Source: an uncultured Oscillospiraceae bacterium
GTDB lineage: Bacteria; Bacillota_A; Clostridia; Oscillospirales; Oscillospiraceae
DNA: 18,140 bases
Reading direction: 5' to 3'
NCBI GenBank assembly: GCA_944385265.1
Contig: CALWWO010000031.1
Location: 1 to 18,140 of the forward strand
Made by a program: the position numbers and the translations under genes. Numbering within the stretch: position 1 is the stretch's first letter; every line of letters begins with the position of its first letter. A model generated the notes under the pieces. That model was not told the origin of the DNA and did no database searches. It was given only the letters and a program-made list of their open reading frames with translations. Positions 8,475 through 14,709 of this stretch are shown piece after piece.

Positions 8475-8548
8475 GCATAATATCGACAAGCTTGACCTGA
8501 TGTGCTTATACTTATTTTTAGTTTAGCAGAATTATTGTAAGATGTAAA

Positions 8549-9169
8549 TCAATAATGGATATTTGTGTTCACCGGGATATCAGATATGTCGGTTTCTATA
8601 AAATGTACTGTGGAATTATCCCAGTATTTTTTATAGATTCTGTCATCATTCCCATCGAAATTTAATTGATACATTCTAAATACAACTAAAAAGTTTTTGG
8701 GTTGCCAATATTCTTTGTATGAATATTTGTACTCCATTCCCAGCCGCCTCATCACACCGCCGCTTTGTGGATTGTTGACATCGTGCGTGGCGGTGATATA
8801 TGGAATGCTATCTTTTTTTAATTGTGCGATAACGGCTTTTCCGGCTTCTGTGACGATCCCGTTATGCCAGAATTCTTTTGTAAGTCCATAGCCTAGGTCA
8901 TGACTGTCATCTGTACTGACATTTATATATCCGATAGGATAGTCGTTCTGTTTAAGACAAATCGCGTAGCTATATGCACGTTTTTCGTTATATTTGTTTT
9001 CAAAGTGCTTTTTATAAAAAGCTTTTGCGTCTGCCATTGTTGTTAACGGAAACCACGGCAGGAACTTATTGACCTCTTTATCGCTGTAAATTTTATATAT
9101 AGCATGCAAATCATTCTCAGTAAATTTTCTTAAAATAAGTCTTTCTGTTTCAAGTGCCGGCGTATTCAT
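8549..9169 (-). CDS. GNAT-family N-acetyltransferase (RimJ/RimL-like)
   Basis: Predicted acetyl-CoA-dependent N-acetyltransferase; substrate unknown. The 206-residue protein opens with the RimJ/RimL hallmark LETERLILRKFTENDLHAIY, continues with a beta strand pair around residues 67-85, and has the acetyl-CoA region LGYGLTKEFWHNGIVTEAG at 92-110. The pyrophosphate loop reads WHNGIVTE instead of the usual Q/RxxGxG/A, which is common in this subfamily. NNPQSGGVMRRLGM at 132-145 is the second conserved helix. A tail of about 35 residues extends beyond the core. The ribosome binding site GAGAGG lies close to the ATG. It is the last of three minus-strand accessory genes and looks by eye more AT-rich than the core genes around it. 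Confidence 0.88.
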   Translation of the reverse strand: MNTPALETERLILRKFTENDLHAIYKIYSDKEVNKFLPWFPLTTMADAKAFYKKHFENKYNEKRAYSYAICLKQNDYPIGYINVSTDDSHDLGYGLTKEFWHNGIVTEAGKAVIAQLKKDSIPYITATHDVNNPQSGGVMRRLGMEYKYSYKEYWQPKNFLVVFRMYQLNFDGNDDRIYKKYWDNSTVHFIETDISDIPVNTNIHY

Positions 9170-9230
9170 ATTTTCCTCTCAAAATATTCCAAGCTCGCTG
9201 TTTGATAAGACGTTGACAAAAGCGTAGGTT

Positions 9231-9743
9231 TTATAAGTCAGGCTCTACTTGATAATGTTCGTCGATCAAAATGTAATCAAAGCCGTGCTTTTTGCACATT
9301 TCAAGAAAATATGCATTATCTTTAACTACGGAATCCATCGTACAGTACGAGTCGTCGATACGCTGTTCGATTACATTGGCATATTTTTTTATGTCGTCAA
9401 AATGGCAATCGATATATTTTTTGCTCATTACAAGACAGTAGTAGCGGATCTCGCGCAAGTATTCACCGGTAAAATCGTCTTGCCAGCTAAACGGGATATA
9501 CAACCCCTCGACAATCAGATTCTGTCTATTTTCAATAGCCGTCTTTATAATTTCACGCACAATAGACCACAAATACGGCTCCAGGTCTTTGTCATCTTCC
9601 GGTGTCAAAGCCGTATTTCCGCTCCGTATAAGTCCCATTTTCAAAAGGTCGATAGATAAATAAGGGTAGCTGTATTTTTCAAGAAATTTTTGCGCCAAAA
9701 GCGTCTTGCCGGTATGAGAAGCCCCAGTAATCAATATTACCAT
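9231..9743 (-). CDS. P-loop kinase-like ATP-binding protein of unknown substrate
   Basis: A 170-residue protein with a P-loop at its very start (GASHTGKT, residues 7-14) and a likely Walker B/lid arrangement as in small-molecule kinases: LIVEGLYIP near residue 80 and YILIDEHY near the C-terminus. I chose the ATG at 9741-9743, which has GAAGG 7 bases upstream; a TTG six codons earlier overlaps the ribosome binding site region. The fold resembles adenylate-kinase or zeta-type kinases, but no substrate motif can be recognised and no antitoxin gene adjoins it. It lies 61 bases before the GNAT gene and 90 bases after the TIGR04076-family gene, probably co-transcribed with at least the GNAT gene. 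Confidence 0.75.
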   Translation of the reverse strand: MVILITGASHTGKTLLAQKFLEKYSYPYLSIDLLKMGLIRSGNTALTPEDDKDLEPYLWSIVREIIKTAIENRQNLIVEGLYIPFSWQDDFTGEYLREIRYYCLVMSKKYIDCHFDDIKKYANVIEQRIDDSYCTMDSVVKDNAYFLEMCKKHGFDYILIDEHYQVEPDL

Positions 9744-9790
9744 TGCGATACCTTCTTTCAAATTTCTGCTTTACTGCCCCTTGCTTTTGT

Positions 9791-9818
9791 TTTACTGTGC
9801 AGATATCTGCCCGGTAAA
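9791..9818. repeat. 28-bp interrupted inverted repeat between the TIGR04076 and kinase genes
   Basis: The element reads TTTAC-3 bases-GCAGAT-ATCTGC-3 bases-GTAAA: a perfect 12-bp palindrome core plus matching 5-base outer arms, symmetric about 9804.5. It is placed in the 90-base intergenic gap, 48 bases upstream of the kinase start. There is no T-tract, so an operator is a better guess than a terminator. Confidence 0.5.
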
Positions 9819-9833
9819 AATTAGGAAGTGACA

Positions 9834-10226
9834 TTATTCCTCATCTATCCGCTCAATTTTGAAAATTACTGGTCTGGTGCCGTCAGAGCAGCAGGCGATC
9901 ATAGTATTTTCCTCTTTCATCCAGCCTCGCATGATAGAGCCGCCCTGAAGTCCTGTGTAAATATACCGCGCAATCGCATCCCAAGCCTCTGAACAGTGAG
10001 GTCTTTTAGGACCGCCGGCGACGGTATCGGGCTCTGCGTTTGTTTTGGTAAGCGTGTTTAATCCCATATAAAAGAAATGGTCTTTACTGTCATCACGCTC
10101 AAACACAAACTCGTCTCCGACATTGTAGCATGGACATGCTCCGGAGTTTGGGTCAGCGCAATACTCGCGCTGTAATTCCGGATACAGCTTTTTATCGATC
10201 ACCGTCACTTTCACCTTATGTTTCAT
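9834..10226 (-). CDS. TIGR04076-family protein of unknown function
   Basis: A 130-residue cytosolic protein that I recognise as the small TIGR04076 family, whose role is not known. Family features seen: an N-terminal KVKVTVIDKK strand, the CPCYNVGDEFVF segment near residue 31, the CSEAWDAIARYIY helix near residue 78, GGSIMRGWMKEE, and the closing IACCSDGTRPVIFKIER. Four or more conserved cysteines hint at metal or redox chemistry, but this is inference. It seems longer than typical members because of an insert around residues 45-75. The ATG has AGGAGAG close upstream and its own promoter. It leads the three-gene minus-strand accessory set and is divergent from the alkD-like gene. Confidence 0.82.
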   Translation of the reverse strand: MKHKVKVTVIDKKLYPELQREYCADPNSGACPCYNVGDEFVFERDDSKDHFFYMGLNTLTKTNAEPDTVAGGPKRPHCSEAWDAIARYIYTGLQGGSIMRGWMKEENTMIACCSDGTRPVIFKIERIDEE

Positions 10227-10271
10227 GACTTACTCTCCTAAGATTTGACTTTTCAGTTTCCTATAATCTTA

Positions 10272-10300
10272 ATTTTACCATAATTATGTAAATTTGTGAA
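10272..10300 (-). promoter_or_regulatory. Promoter of the TIGR04076-family gene
   Basis: On the minus strand TTCACA (10295-10300), 17 bases, TAAAAT (10272-10277) with a TGG extended -10. The predicted leader is about 35 bases. It is one half of a divergent pair with the promoter at 10395. Confidence 0.65.
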
Positions 10301-10394
10301 CGGCGAGTTTTTGAGGATGCTTTACGCTTTATCATATATGACATAGGCGATTTGAAACCGACAGCGCAAAGTATTAAAAACTACGTTTTGTTAT

Positions 10395-10423
10395 TTGCCA
10401 AATACACGAAATGATGGTATTAT
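10395..10423 (+). promoter_or_regulatory. Promoter of the alkD-like gene
   Basis: TTGCCA (10395-10400), 17 bases, TATTAT (10418-10423), with TGG directly before the -10 (extended). The predicted start is near 10430, giving a leader of about 90 bases that is predicted to fold. About 95 bases separate its -35 from the opposing promoter's -35; I see no gene in them. Confidence 0.65.
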
Positions 10424-10440
10424 TTATCTAATATGTAAAA

Positions 10441-10505
10441 CGATTTAAGATGGTGCGGGCTTAAACGTAATATCCGGACAGGCTCTTGCCGCATTATTTA
10501 AATCG
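10441..10505 (+). ncRNA. Predicted structured leader of the alkD-like mRNA
   Basis: A closing 8-bp stem (CGATTTAA 10441-10448 with TTAAATCG 10498-10505) surrounds an inner 5-bp stem (TGCGG 10454-10458 with CCGCA 10489-10493) and a 30-base apical region. The element begins about 10 bases after the predicted transcription start and ends 5 bases before the AGGAGC ribosome binding site. I do not recognise it as a known riboswitch class. The outer stem is AT-rich, so chance is possible. Confidence 0.35.
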
Positions 10506-10520
10506 ACAAAGGAGCGAGAG

Positions 10521-11213
10521 ATGAGCGGTGTAGAAAAAGAAGTGCGGCTGCGTTTGATGGAGCTCGAGGATCGAGAGTACCGAAATTTTCAAAAAGACTT
10601 GGTGCCGACTGTGGATCCCGAGACGATCATTGGCATACGGACGCCGGAACTCAGGAAGCTGGCAAAGGAATTGGCAAAGTCGCAGAATTATATTGATTTT
10701 CTGAAATGTCTTCCACATGAATATTTTGATGAAAACAATCTGCACGCTTTGCTGATAGAACGATTAAAGGACTATGGACAGGTTATATTTGAAACGAACG
10801 CGTTTCTTCCCTATATAGATAATTGGGCGACATGCGATCTTCTATCGCCAAAAATTTTTAAAAAGCACCTGCCGGAGCTTGACAGAGAAATAAGACGATG
10901 GATAAAATCAGAGCATACGTATACGATTCGTTTTGCTGTCAAAATGCTGATGAGTTTTTATCTTGATGAGGATTTTTCGCCTGAGTATCCAAAGCTAGTA
11001 TCACAGATCAGATCCGATGAGTATTATGTAAACATGATGATTGCATGGTATTTTGCGACAGCTCTTGCAAAAAAATATGACGAGATACTGCCGTATATCG
11101 AAAATAGACGACTCTCGGTATGGACGCACAACAAAACAATACAAAAAGCGATCGAAAGCCGTCGGATTACGAATGAACAGAAAACATATCTTCGTACGCT
11201 GAAAATAAAATAA
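10521..11213 (+). CDS. AlkD-like DNA alkylation repair protein
   Basis: Predicted HEAT-like-repeat DNA glycosylase of the AlkD/AlkC superfamily, which excises N3- and N7-alkylated purines without flipping the base. The 230 residues are all-helical with features of the family: GIRTPELRKLAKELAK near residue 34, EYFDENNLHALLIER near residue 72, the active-site stretch IDNWATCDLL near residue 95, and the closing THNKTIQKAIESRRI near residue 203. The start has AAAGGAGCG upstream. It is a single-gene unit on the plus strand with its own promoter, a probable folded leader and a terminator-like hairpin. Whether alkylation stress induces it cannot be seen; no Ada box is evident. Confidence 0.9.
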   Translation: MSGVEKEVRLRLMELEDREYRNFQKDLVPTVDPETIIGIRTPELRKLAKELAKSQNYIDFLKCLPHEYFDENNLHALLIERLKDYGQVIFETNAFLPYIDNWATCDLLSPKIFKKHLPELDREIRRWIKSEHTYTIRFAVKMLMSFYLDEDFSPEYPKLVSQIRSDEYYVNMMIAWYFATALAKKYDEILPYIENRRLSVWTHNKTIQKAIESRRITNEQKTYLRTLKIK

Positions 11214-11252
11214 GCCTATAATTTCAGACGTTTTTGCCTCCGACAGAGGCGG

Positions 11253-11289
11253 TGCCCGCGTATATTTATATGCGGCATTAAAATTTTTT
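11253..11289 (+). terminator. Probable terminator after the alkD-like gene
   Basis: A 10-bp stem with one bulged C and one G-U pair (11253-11263 with 11268-11277, loop ATTT) is followed by TTAAAATTTTTT. A smaller GCCTC/GAGGC hairpin at 11236-11250 lies just before it. Together they should end the alkD-like transcript before the decarboxylase unit. Confidence 0.55.
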
Positions 11290-11321
11290 CGCTACAAAAG
11301 CCGTTAAAAAATAATTTACAC

Positions 11322-11350
11322 TTTATTTTGTCTGGCTTTTGGTTTATAAT
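11322..11350 (+). promoter_or_regulatory. Putative promoter of the decarboxylase beta-subunit gene
   Basis: A perfect TATAAT (11345-11350) has only a weak TTTATT (11322-11327) at the 17-base spacing. The predicted start near 11357 gives a leader of about 44 bases ending in a strong AGGAGG. Confidence 0.5.
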
Positions 11351-11400
11351 ACTAATTGCGTTGTTTGCATAAGCTAAATTCAATATAATCAGGAGGACAT

Positions 11401-12549
11401 ATGGAAATACTAAATGAGATTTTAAATCTATTTGGCAATATCGCCGAGCTTGCGAATTGGCGGTATATTGTAATGTGGCTGATAGGCGGAATTCTTATTT
11501 TCCTGGCGATCAAAAAAGAAATGGAGCCTACACTTCTTCTGCCGCTTGGATTCGGCACTATTCTTGTAAACCTGCCTTTTTCGGGCGCTATAAATCAGTT
11601 CGCAGCAGACGGCAATCTGGTGTCGGAAGGCGCGCTTTCCACTTTGTTTGAAGCTGGTATATCAAATGAGCTTTTTCCCTTGATACTGTTCATAGGTATA
11701 GGGGCGATGATAGACTTCGGTCCGGTCCTTTCAAATCCGAAGCTTATGATATTTGGTGCTGCGGCGCAGTTCGGAATATTCTTCACATTCTGTGCAGCGT
11801 CGATGTTTTTTGAAACTAACGATGCCGCTTCGATAGCTATTATCGGCGCCGCTGACGGTCCTACGGCTATCGTTGTATCGCAGAAACTGCAATCGGCTTA
11901 TCAGGGGGCTATCATGGTCGCCGCGTATTCGTACATGGCGCTTGTCCCTATCATACAGCCGCCTGTAATCAAGGCGATAACGACAAAAAAAGAACGTCTT
12001 ATTCGTATGCCGTATAAACAGAACGACGTATCGAAGCTTACGCGTATCCTGTTCCCGATAATCATAACGCTGGTTGCTGGAATAGTAGCGCCTGCTTCAG
12101 TTTCCCTTATAGGCTTCCTGATGTTTGGAAATCTGATTCGCGAGTGCGGCGTTTTGAACTCGCTGTCTGATACAGCACAAAACGTTCTCGCAAATCTGGT
12201 CACTATATTCCTTGGTATAACGATAGCGTCTCAGATGCAGGCGGAAAGCTTCCTGAAAATAGACACTATAATCATACTCGGACTTGGGCTCTTTGCTTTT
12301 ATCTTCGACACTGTGGGCGGCGTAGTATTTGCCAAAATATTGAATCTCTTCCTGAAGGAAAAGATCAATCCAATGATTGGTGCTGCCGGTATATCCGCAT
12401 TCCCGATGTCCGGCCGTGTCGTACATAAGATAGGACTTGAAGAAGACAATCAGAACTTCCTGCTCATGCATTCGATAGGCGTAAACGTCTCCGGTCAGAT
12501 TGCATCTGTTATCGCCGGTGGCTTGATACTCAATTTCTTTATGTCGTAA
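11401..12549 (+). CDS. Na+-translocating decarboxylase, beta subunit (OadB/GcdB/MmdB family)
   Basis: Integral membrane subunit that decarboxylates carboxybiotin and pumps Na+ out of the cell in oxaloacetate, glutaconyl-CoA or methylmalonyl-CoA decarboxylases. The 382 residues are highly hydrophobic with about ten spans. Family motifs are clear: FIGIGAMIDFGPVLSNP at 97-113, IGAADGPTAIVVS at 148-160 with the essential Asp152, and the C-terminal MHSIGVNVSGQIASVIAGG near residue 357 containing the Na+-site residues. The start has AGGAGG 4 bases upstream. No carboxyltransferase alpha subunit or biotin carrier gene is present within the window, so the substrate cannot be assigned. It is co-transcribed with the 43-codon gene downstream. 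Confidence 0.94.
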   Translation: MEILNEILNLFGNIAELANWRYIVMWLIGGILIFLAIKKEMEPTLLLPLGFGTILVNLPFSGAINQFAADGNLVSEGALSTLFEAGISNELFPLILFIGIGAMIDFGPVLSNPKLMIFGAAAQFGIFFTFCAASMFFETNDAASIAIIGAADGPTAIVVSQKLQSAYQGAIMVAAYSYMALVPIIQPPVIKAITTKKERLIRMPYKQNDVSKLTRILFPIIITLVAGIVAPASVSLIGFLMFGNLIRECGVLNSLSDTAQNVLANLVTIFLGITIASQMQAESFLKIDTIIILGLGLFAFIFDTVGGVVFAKILNLFLKEKINPMIGAAGISAFPMSGRVVHKIGLEEDNQNFLLMHSIGVNVSGQIASVIAGGLILNFFMS

Positions 12550-12562
12550 GGAGGGCAATGGA

Positions 12563-12694
12563 ATGGAATTTAACCCGATGGCCTTTATTGATAATTTGTA
12601 TTATATGATCGCAGGTATGGTATGTATATTTATAGTAATCGGTATCATAATTTTGGCGACAATGTTTTTAAATAGCATAATGAAGAAAAAATAA
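12563..12694 (+). CDS. 43-residue single-span membrane protein, probable gamma/epsilon-type decarboxylase subunit
   Basis: A short reading frame starting MEFNPMAFIDNLYYM and ending NSIMKKK, with one strongly hydrophobic segment at about residues 14-36 (GMVCIFIVIGIIILATMF) and a positively charged C-terminus. GGAGG lies 8 bases before its ATG and it begins 13 bases after the beta-subunit stop, so it is a translated partner in the same unit. The layout matches OadG-like gamma chains, which anchor Na+-pumping decarboxylases, but it lacks their soluble tail and is nearer in size to the small epsilon subunits of methylmalonyl-CoA decarboxylases. The function is inferred from position and topology, not from motifs. 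Confidence 0.75.
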   Translation: MEFNPMAFIDNLYYMIAGMVCIFIVIGIIILATMFLNSIMKKK

Positions 12695-12715
12695 ATAAGC
12701 TTTAGCAAACAAGCG

Positions 12716-12761
12716 ACCCCTGTTTATCGTTAGCCACACGATAGACAGGGGTATTTTTTTA
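12716..12761 (+). terminator. Strong intrinsic terminator of the decarboxylase unit
   Basis: A 15-bp stem (12716-12730 with 12738-12752, one G-U pair) with a 7-base loop is followed by TATTTTTTT. It ends plus-strand transcription before the convergent rluB gene. On the minus strand there is no T-tract, so it probably does not serve rluB. Confidence 0.93.
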
Positions 12762-12797
12762 TGTATAAAATATTTGCGGTCCTGATGAAAGCGATGC

Positions 12798-13511
12798 TTA
12801 AATTTCGCTGTTAAAGAAAGAGTTTATTTCCTCAGTCGTAAGATAGCGCCATGCGCCGGCTTTCAGTTCGCCGAGTGACACCTCCCCTATCGATACACGG
12901 TTGAGTGATCGGACTTTTAACCCGGCTATATCACACATTTTACGTATCTGCCTATTCCTCCCCTCGTGTATTGTGATTTCAAGTACATGCGAGGTGCCGT
13001 TATCTTGTAAGACCACGGCTTTGGCAGGACTTATCCTATACCCGTCTATGAGCATTGACGAATTGAGCATGGGCAGCGCTTTAACGACGTCGCCTGTAAC
13101 TTTGACATGGTATATTTTATTTTTTACGCTTGATGGATGCATGACTTTATTTGCAAAATCACCGTCGTTTGTGAGAAGGATAAGACCGCTTGAGTCCATA
13201 TCGAGACGTCCTACCGGGTATATCCGCTCTTTTATATCTTTCACAAGCTCCATTATTGTTTTCCTGCCGCGATCATCGTGTACCGTCGTTATATATCCGC
13301 ACGGTTTATTTAGCGCGATATATAGCTTTTTTGCGCTGACAGGAAGTAATTTGCCATCTACCGTTATTTCATCGATCTCGGGGTCAGCTCTGTCTCCTAT
13401 TTGGGCGACAGAGCCGTTTACGTAAACTTTTCCGGCTGATATAAGCCTTTCCGCTTCTCTTCGAGATGCAAGTCCGGATGCCGATATTATTTTTTGAAGC
13501 CTCTCTTGCAT
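12798..13511 (-). CDS. rluB: 23S rRNA pseudouridine synthase, RluB/RsuA family
   Basis: Isomerises a specific uridine in rRNA, most likely U2605 of 23S rRNA, to pseudouridine. From the ATG 13509-13511 the protein is 237 residues (MQERLQKIISASGLASRREAE). An S4 RNA-binding domain spans residues 1-60 and the RsuA-type catalytic domain follows, with catalytic Asp104 in GRLDMDSSGLILLTNDGD and the conserved HEGRNRQIRKM near residue 193. Upstream in-frame codons lie inside the carboxypeptidase gene and have no ATG. The gene starts 10 bases after that gene's stop with a weak GGTGA ribosome binding site, suggesting coupling. The position after a DD-carboxypeptidase agrees with the scpA-scpB-dacB-rluB region of Bacillus. 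Confidence 0.93.
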   Translation of the reverse strand: MQERLQKIISASGLASRREAERLISAGKVYVNGSVAQIGDRADPEIDEITVDGKLLPVSAKKLYIALNKPCGYITTVHDDRGRKTIMELVKDIKERIYPVGRLDMDSSGLILLTNDGDFANKVMHPSSVKNKIYHVKVTGDVVKALPMLNSSMLIDGYRISPAKAVVLQDNGTSHVLEITIHEGRNRQIRKMCDIAGLKVRSLNRVSIGEVSLGELKAGAWRYLTTEEINSFFNSEI

Positions 13512-13521
13512 AAAATCACCG

Positions 13522-14643
13522 TCAATCTCCAAACAACAAGGCAAGGTTTCGTATTGAACGCTGCCAAAAATTCAAAGTATTTTCTTTATCAAGCTGTATA
13601 TCTTCTGTGCAGATCAGAGAGGTCTCTCCAATCTGCTCTCCGTTTAAAAAGACGTCTATACGTCCTATCGCGTCGCCTACAGATACAGGAGCGAAAACAA
13701 ATCGCGGCAAATACACCTTGACTTCGTACTCGTCCTCAGCCGACAGCAGGATATCGACGTCTGTTTCAGCACAAACGGATACCGTTTCGTTAACACCAGA
13801 TATGACAGGTACGCTGTAAACCGTATTTTTAGCATCTACAACGCGTTTCTTACTGAAATTTTCAAATCCCCAATCGTACAGCGCCATATGGTCGTTCCAG
13901 TCGTTGCGATCGTTTATCGTGACGATAATAAGCGTTGTCCCGTCCCGTTCGACGCACGAGACGAGGCTTCTCCCCGATTTCATCGTATATCCTGTCTTTA
14001 TACCTATGGTGCCGTCATATTTCCACAGAAGCTTATTATGATTTGCAAGAACGCGCTCATGCACGGCTATGCATTTTGTAGACACTATTTCACGGAATTT
14101 TTCGTTTTTGATAGCAGCTCGCGCTATTTCCGCAAGATCCCTTGCCGTTGAATAATGACCCTCCTCATCTAGACCGTGAGGATTTTTAAAAGCCGTATTG
14201 TTAAGTCCAAGTGCAGATGCCCTTTCGTTCATAAGCTTTGCAAAATCTTCAATGCTGCCGGCTGTATGGCAAGCAAGCGCCACAGCGGCGTCATTTCCGG
14301 AAGCAAGCATAAGCCCGTATAAAAGCTCTTTGACCGTAAAAACCTCTCCGGTCTTTAAGTATATGGACGACCCCTCGATATTTGTGTACTCTTTTTTTAT
14401 TTTTACTTCCTCGTCCCATGAGCAGTTTTCAAGCACGACAAGGGCGGTCATCATTTTTGTAGTACTTGCAATAAGCGTTTTTTCCTCAGAATTATTTTCA
14501 AATAAAACTGTGCCGCTGTCCGCATCCATGATTATTATGGATTCAGCCGAATTTTCCGGGACGGGAGATACGGCGTCGGAGTTTACCGCAAATGCGGCAG
14601 CCATAGCGGCGATAACAAATAAAGATACGATAGCTTTTTTCAT
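13522..14643 (-). CDS. D-alanyl-D-alanine carboxypeptidase (PBP5/DacB-DacF type)
   Basis: Serine-type penicillin-binding protein that trims the terminal D-alanine from peptidoglycan stem peptides, acting outside the membrane. The 373 residues carry a signal peptide (about 1-24, MKKAIVSLFVIAAMAAAFA), then the three catalytic motifs: Ser60-x-x-Lys63 in IASTTKM, Ser115-Gly-Asn117 in LASGND, and Lys216-Thr-Gly218 in GIKTGYT. A C-terminal beta domain and a final amphipathic helix (FWQRSIRNLALLFG) for membrane attachment follow. The ATG is preceded by AGGTGG, which is buried in a predicted hairpin. Upstream neighbours ytfJ and scpB fit a spore-cortex role like that of Bacillus DacB, but a vegetative role cannot be excluded. 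Confidence 0.94.
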   Translation of the reverse strand: MKKAIVSLFVIAAMAAAFAVNSDAVSPVPENSAESIIIMDADSGTVLFENNSEEKTLIASTTKMMTALVVLENCSWDEEVKIKKEYTNIEGSSIYLKTGEVFTVKELLYGLMLASGNDAAVALACHTAGSIEDFAKLMNERASALGLNNTAFKNPHGLDEEGHYSTARDLAEIARAAIKNEKFREIVSTKCIAVHERVLANHNKLLWKYDGTIGIKTGYTMKSGRSLVSCVERDGTTLIIVTINDRNDWNDHMALYDWGFENFSKKRVVDAKNTVYSVPVISGVNETVSVCAETDVDILLSAEDEYEVKVYLPRFVFAPVSVGDAIGRIDVFLNGEQIGETSLICTEDIQLDKENTLNFWQRSIRNLALLFGD

Positions 14644-14644
14644 A

Positions 14645-14681
14645 AATAAACACCACCTGAAAAATTTAGGCAGTGTTTATT
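14645..14681 (-). promoter_or_regulatory. RBS-sequestering hairpin in front of the DD-carboxypeptidase gene
   Basis: In the minus-strand RNA AAUAAACACUGCC pairs along 13 positions with GGUGGUGUUUAUU (11 Watson-Crick, 2 G-U), loop 11 bases. The 3' arm contains the ribosome binding site and ends one base before the ATG. An upstream CAGTG (minus strand, 14685-14689) can instead pair with CACTG inside the 5' arm, giving a possible alternative fold that frees the ribosome binding site. Confidence 0.5.
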
Positions 14682-14709
14682 ATTCACTGTAATTCAAGAT
14701 AATATCCCT

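Noticed and set aside
9231..10226. Kinase-like protein as a zeta-type toxin with the neighbour as antitoxin
   Set aside because: Zeta toxins need an adjacent small epsilon-type antitoxin; the neighbour is a TIGR04076 protein 90 bases away with its own promoter.
10287..10414. Plus-strand open stretch of about 41 codons ending at TGA 10412 with protein-like composition
   Set aside because: It has no ATG or GTG start and no ribosome binding site, and it overlaps two good divergent promoters. A decayed gene remnant is possible but unsupported.
12097..12558. 153-codon open frame on the minus strand opposite the decarboxylase beta-subunit gene
   Set aside because: It lies wholly antisense to a gene with unmistakable family motifs, has no ribosome binding site logic and no recognisable protein features.
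12716..12761. The decarboxylase terminator as a shared bidirectional terminator for rluB
   Set aside because: On the minus strand the stem is followed by CGCTTGTTTGC, not a T-tract, and a poly-A precedes it only in the wrong order for strong rluB termination.
12901..13425. 174-codon plus-strand open frame opposite rluB
   Set aside because: Antisense shadow of a complete rluB; Ser/Pro-rich composition typical of reverse-frame reading.
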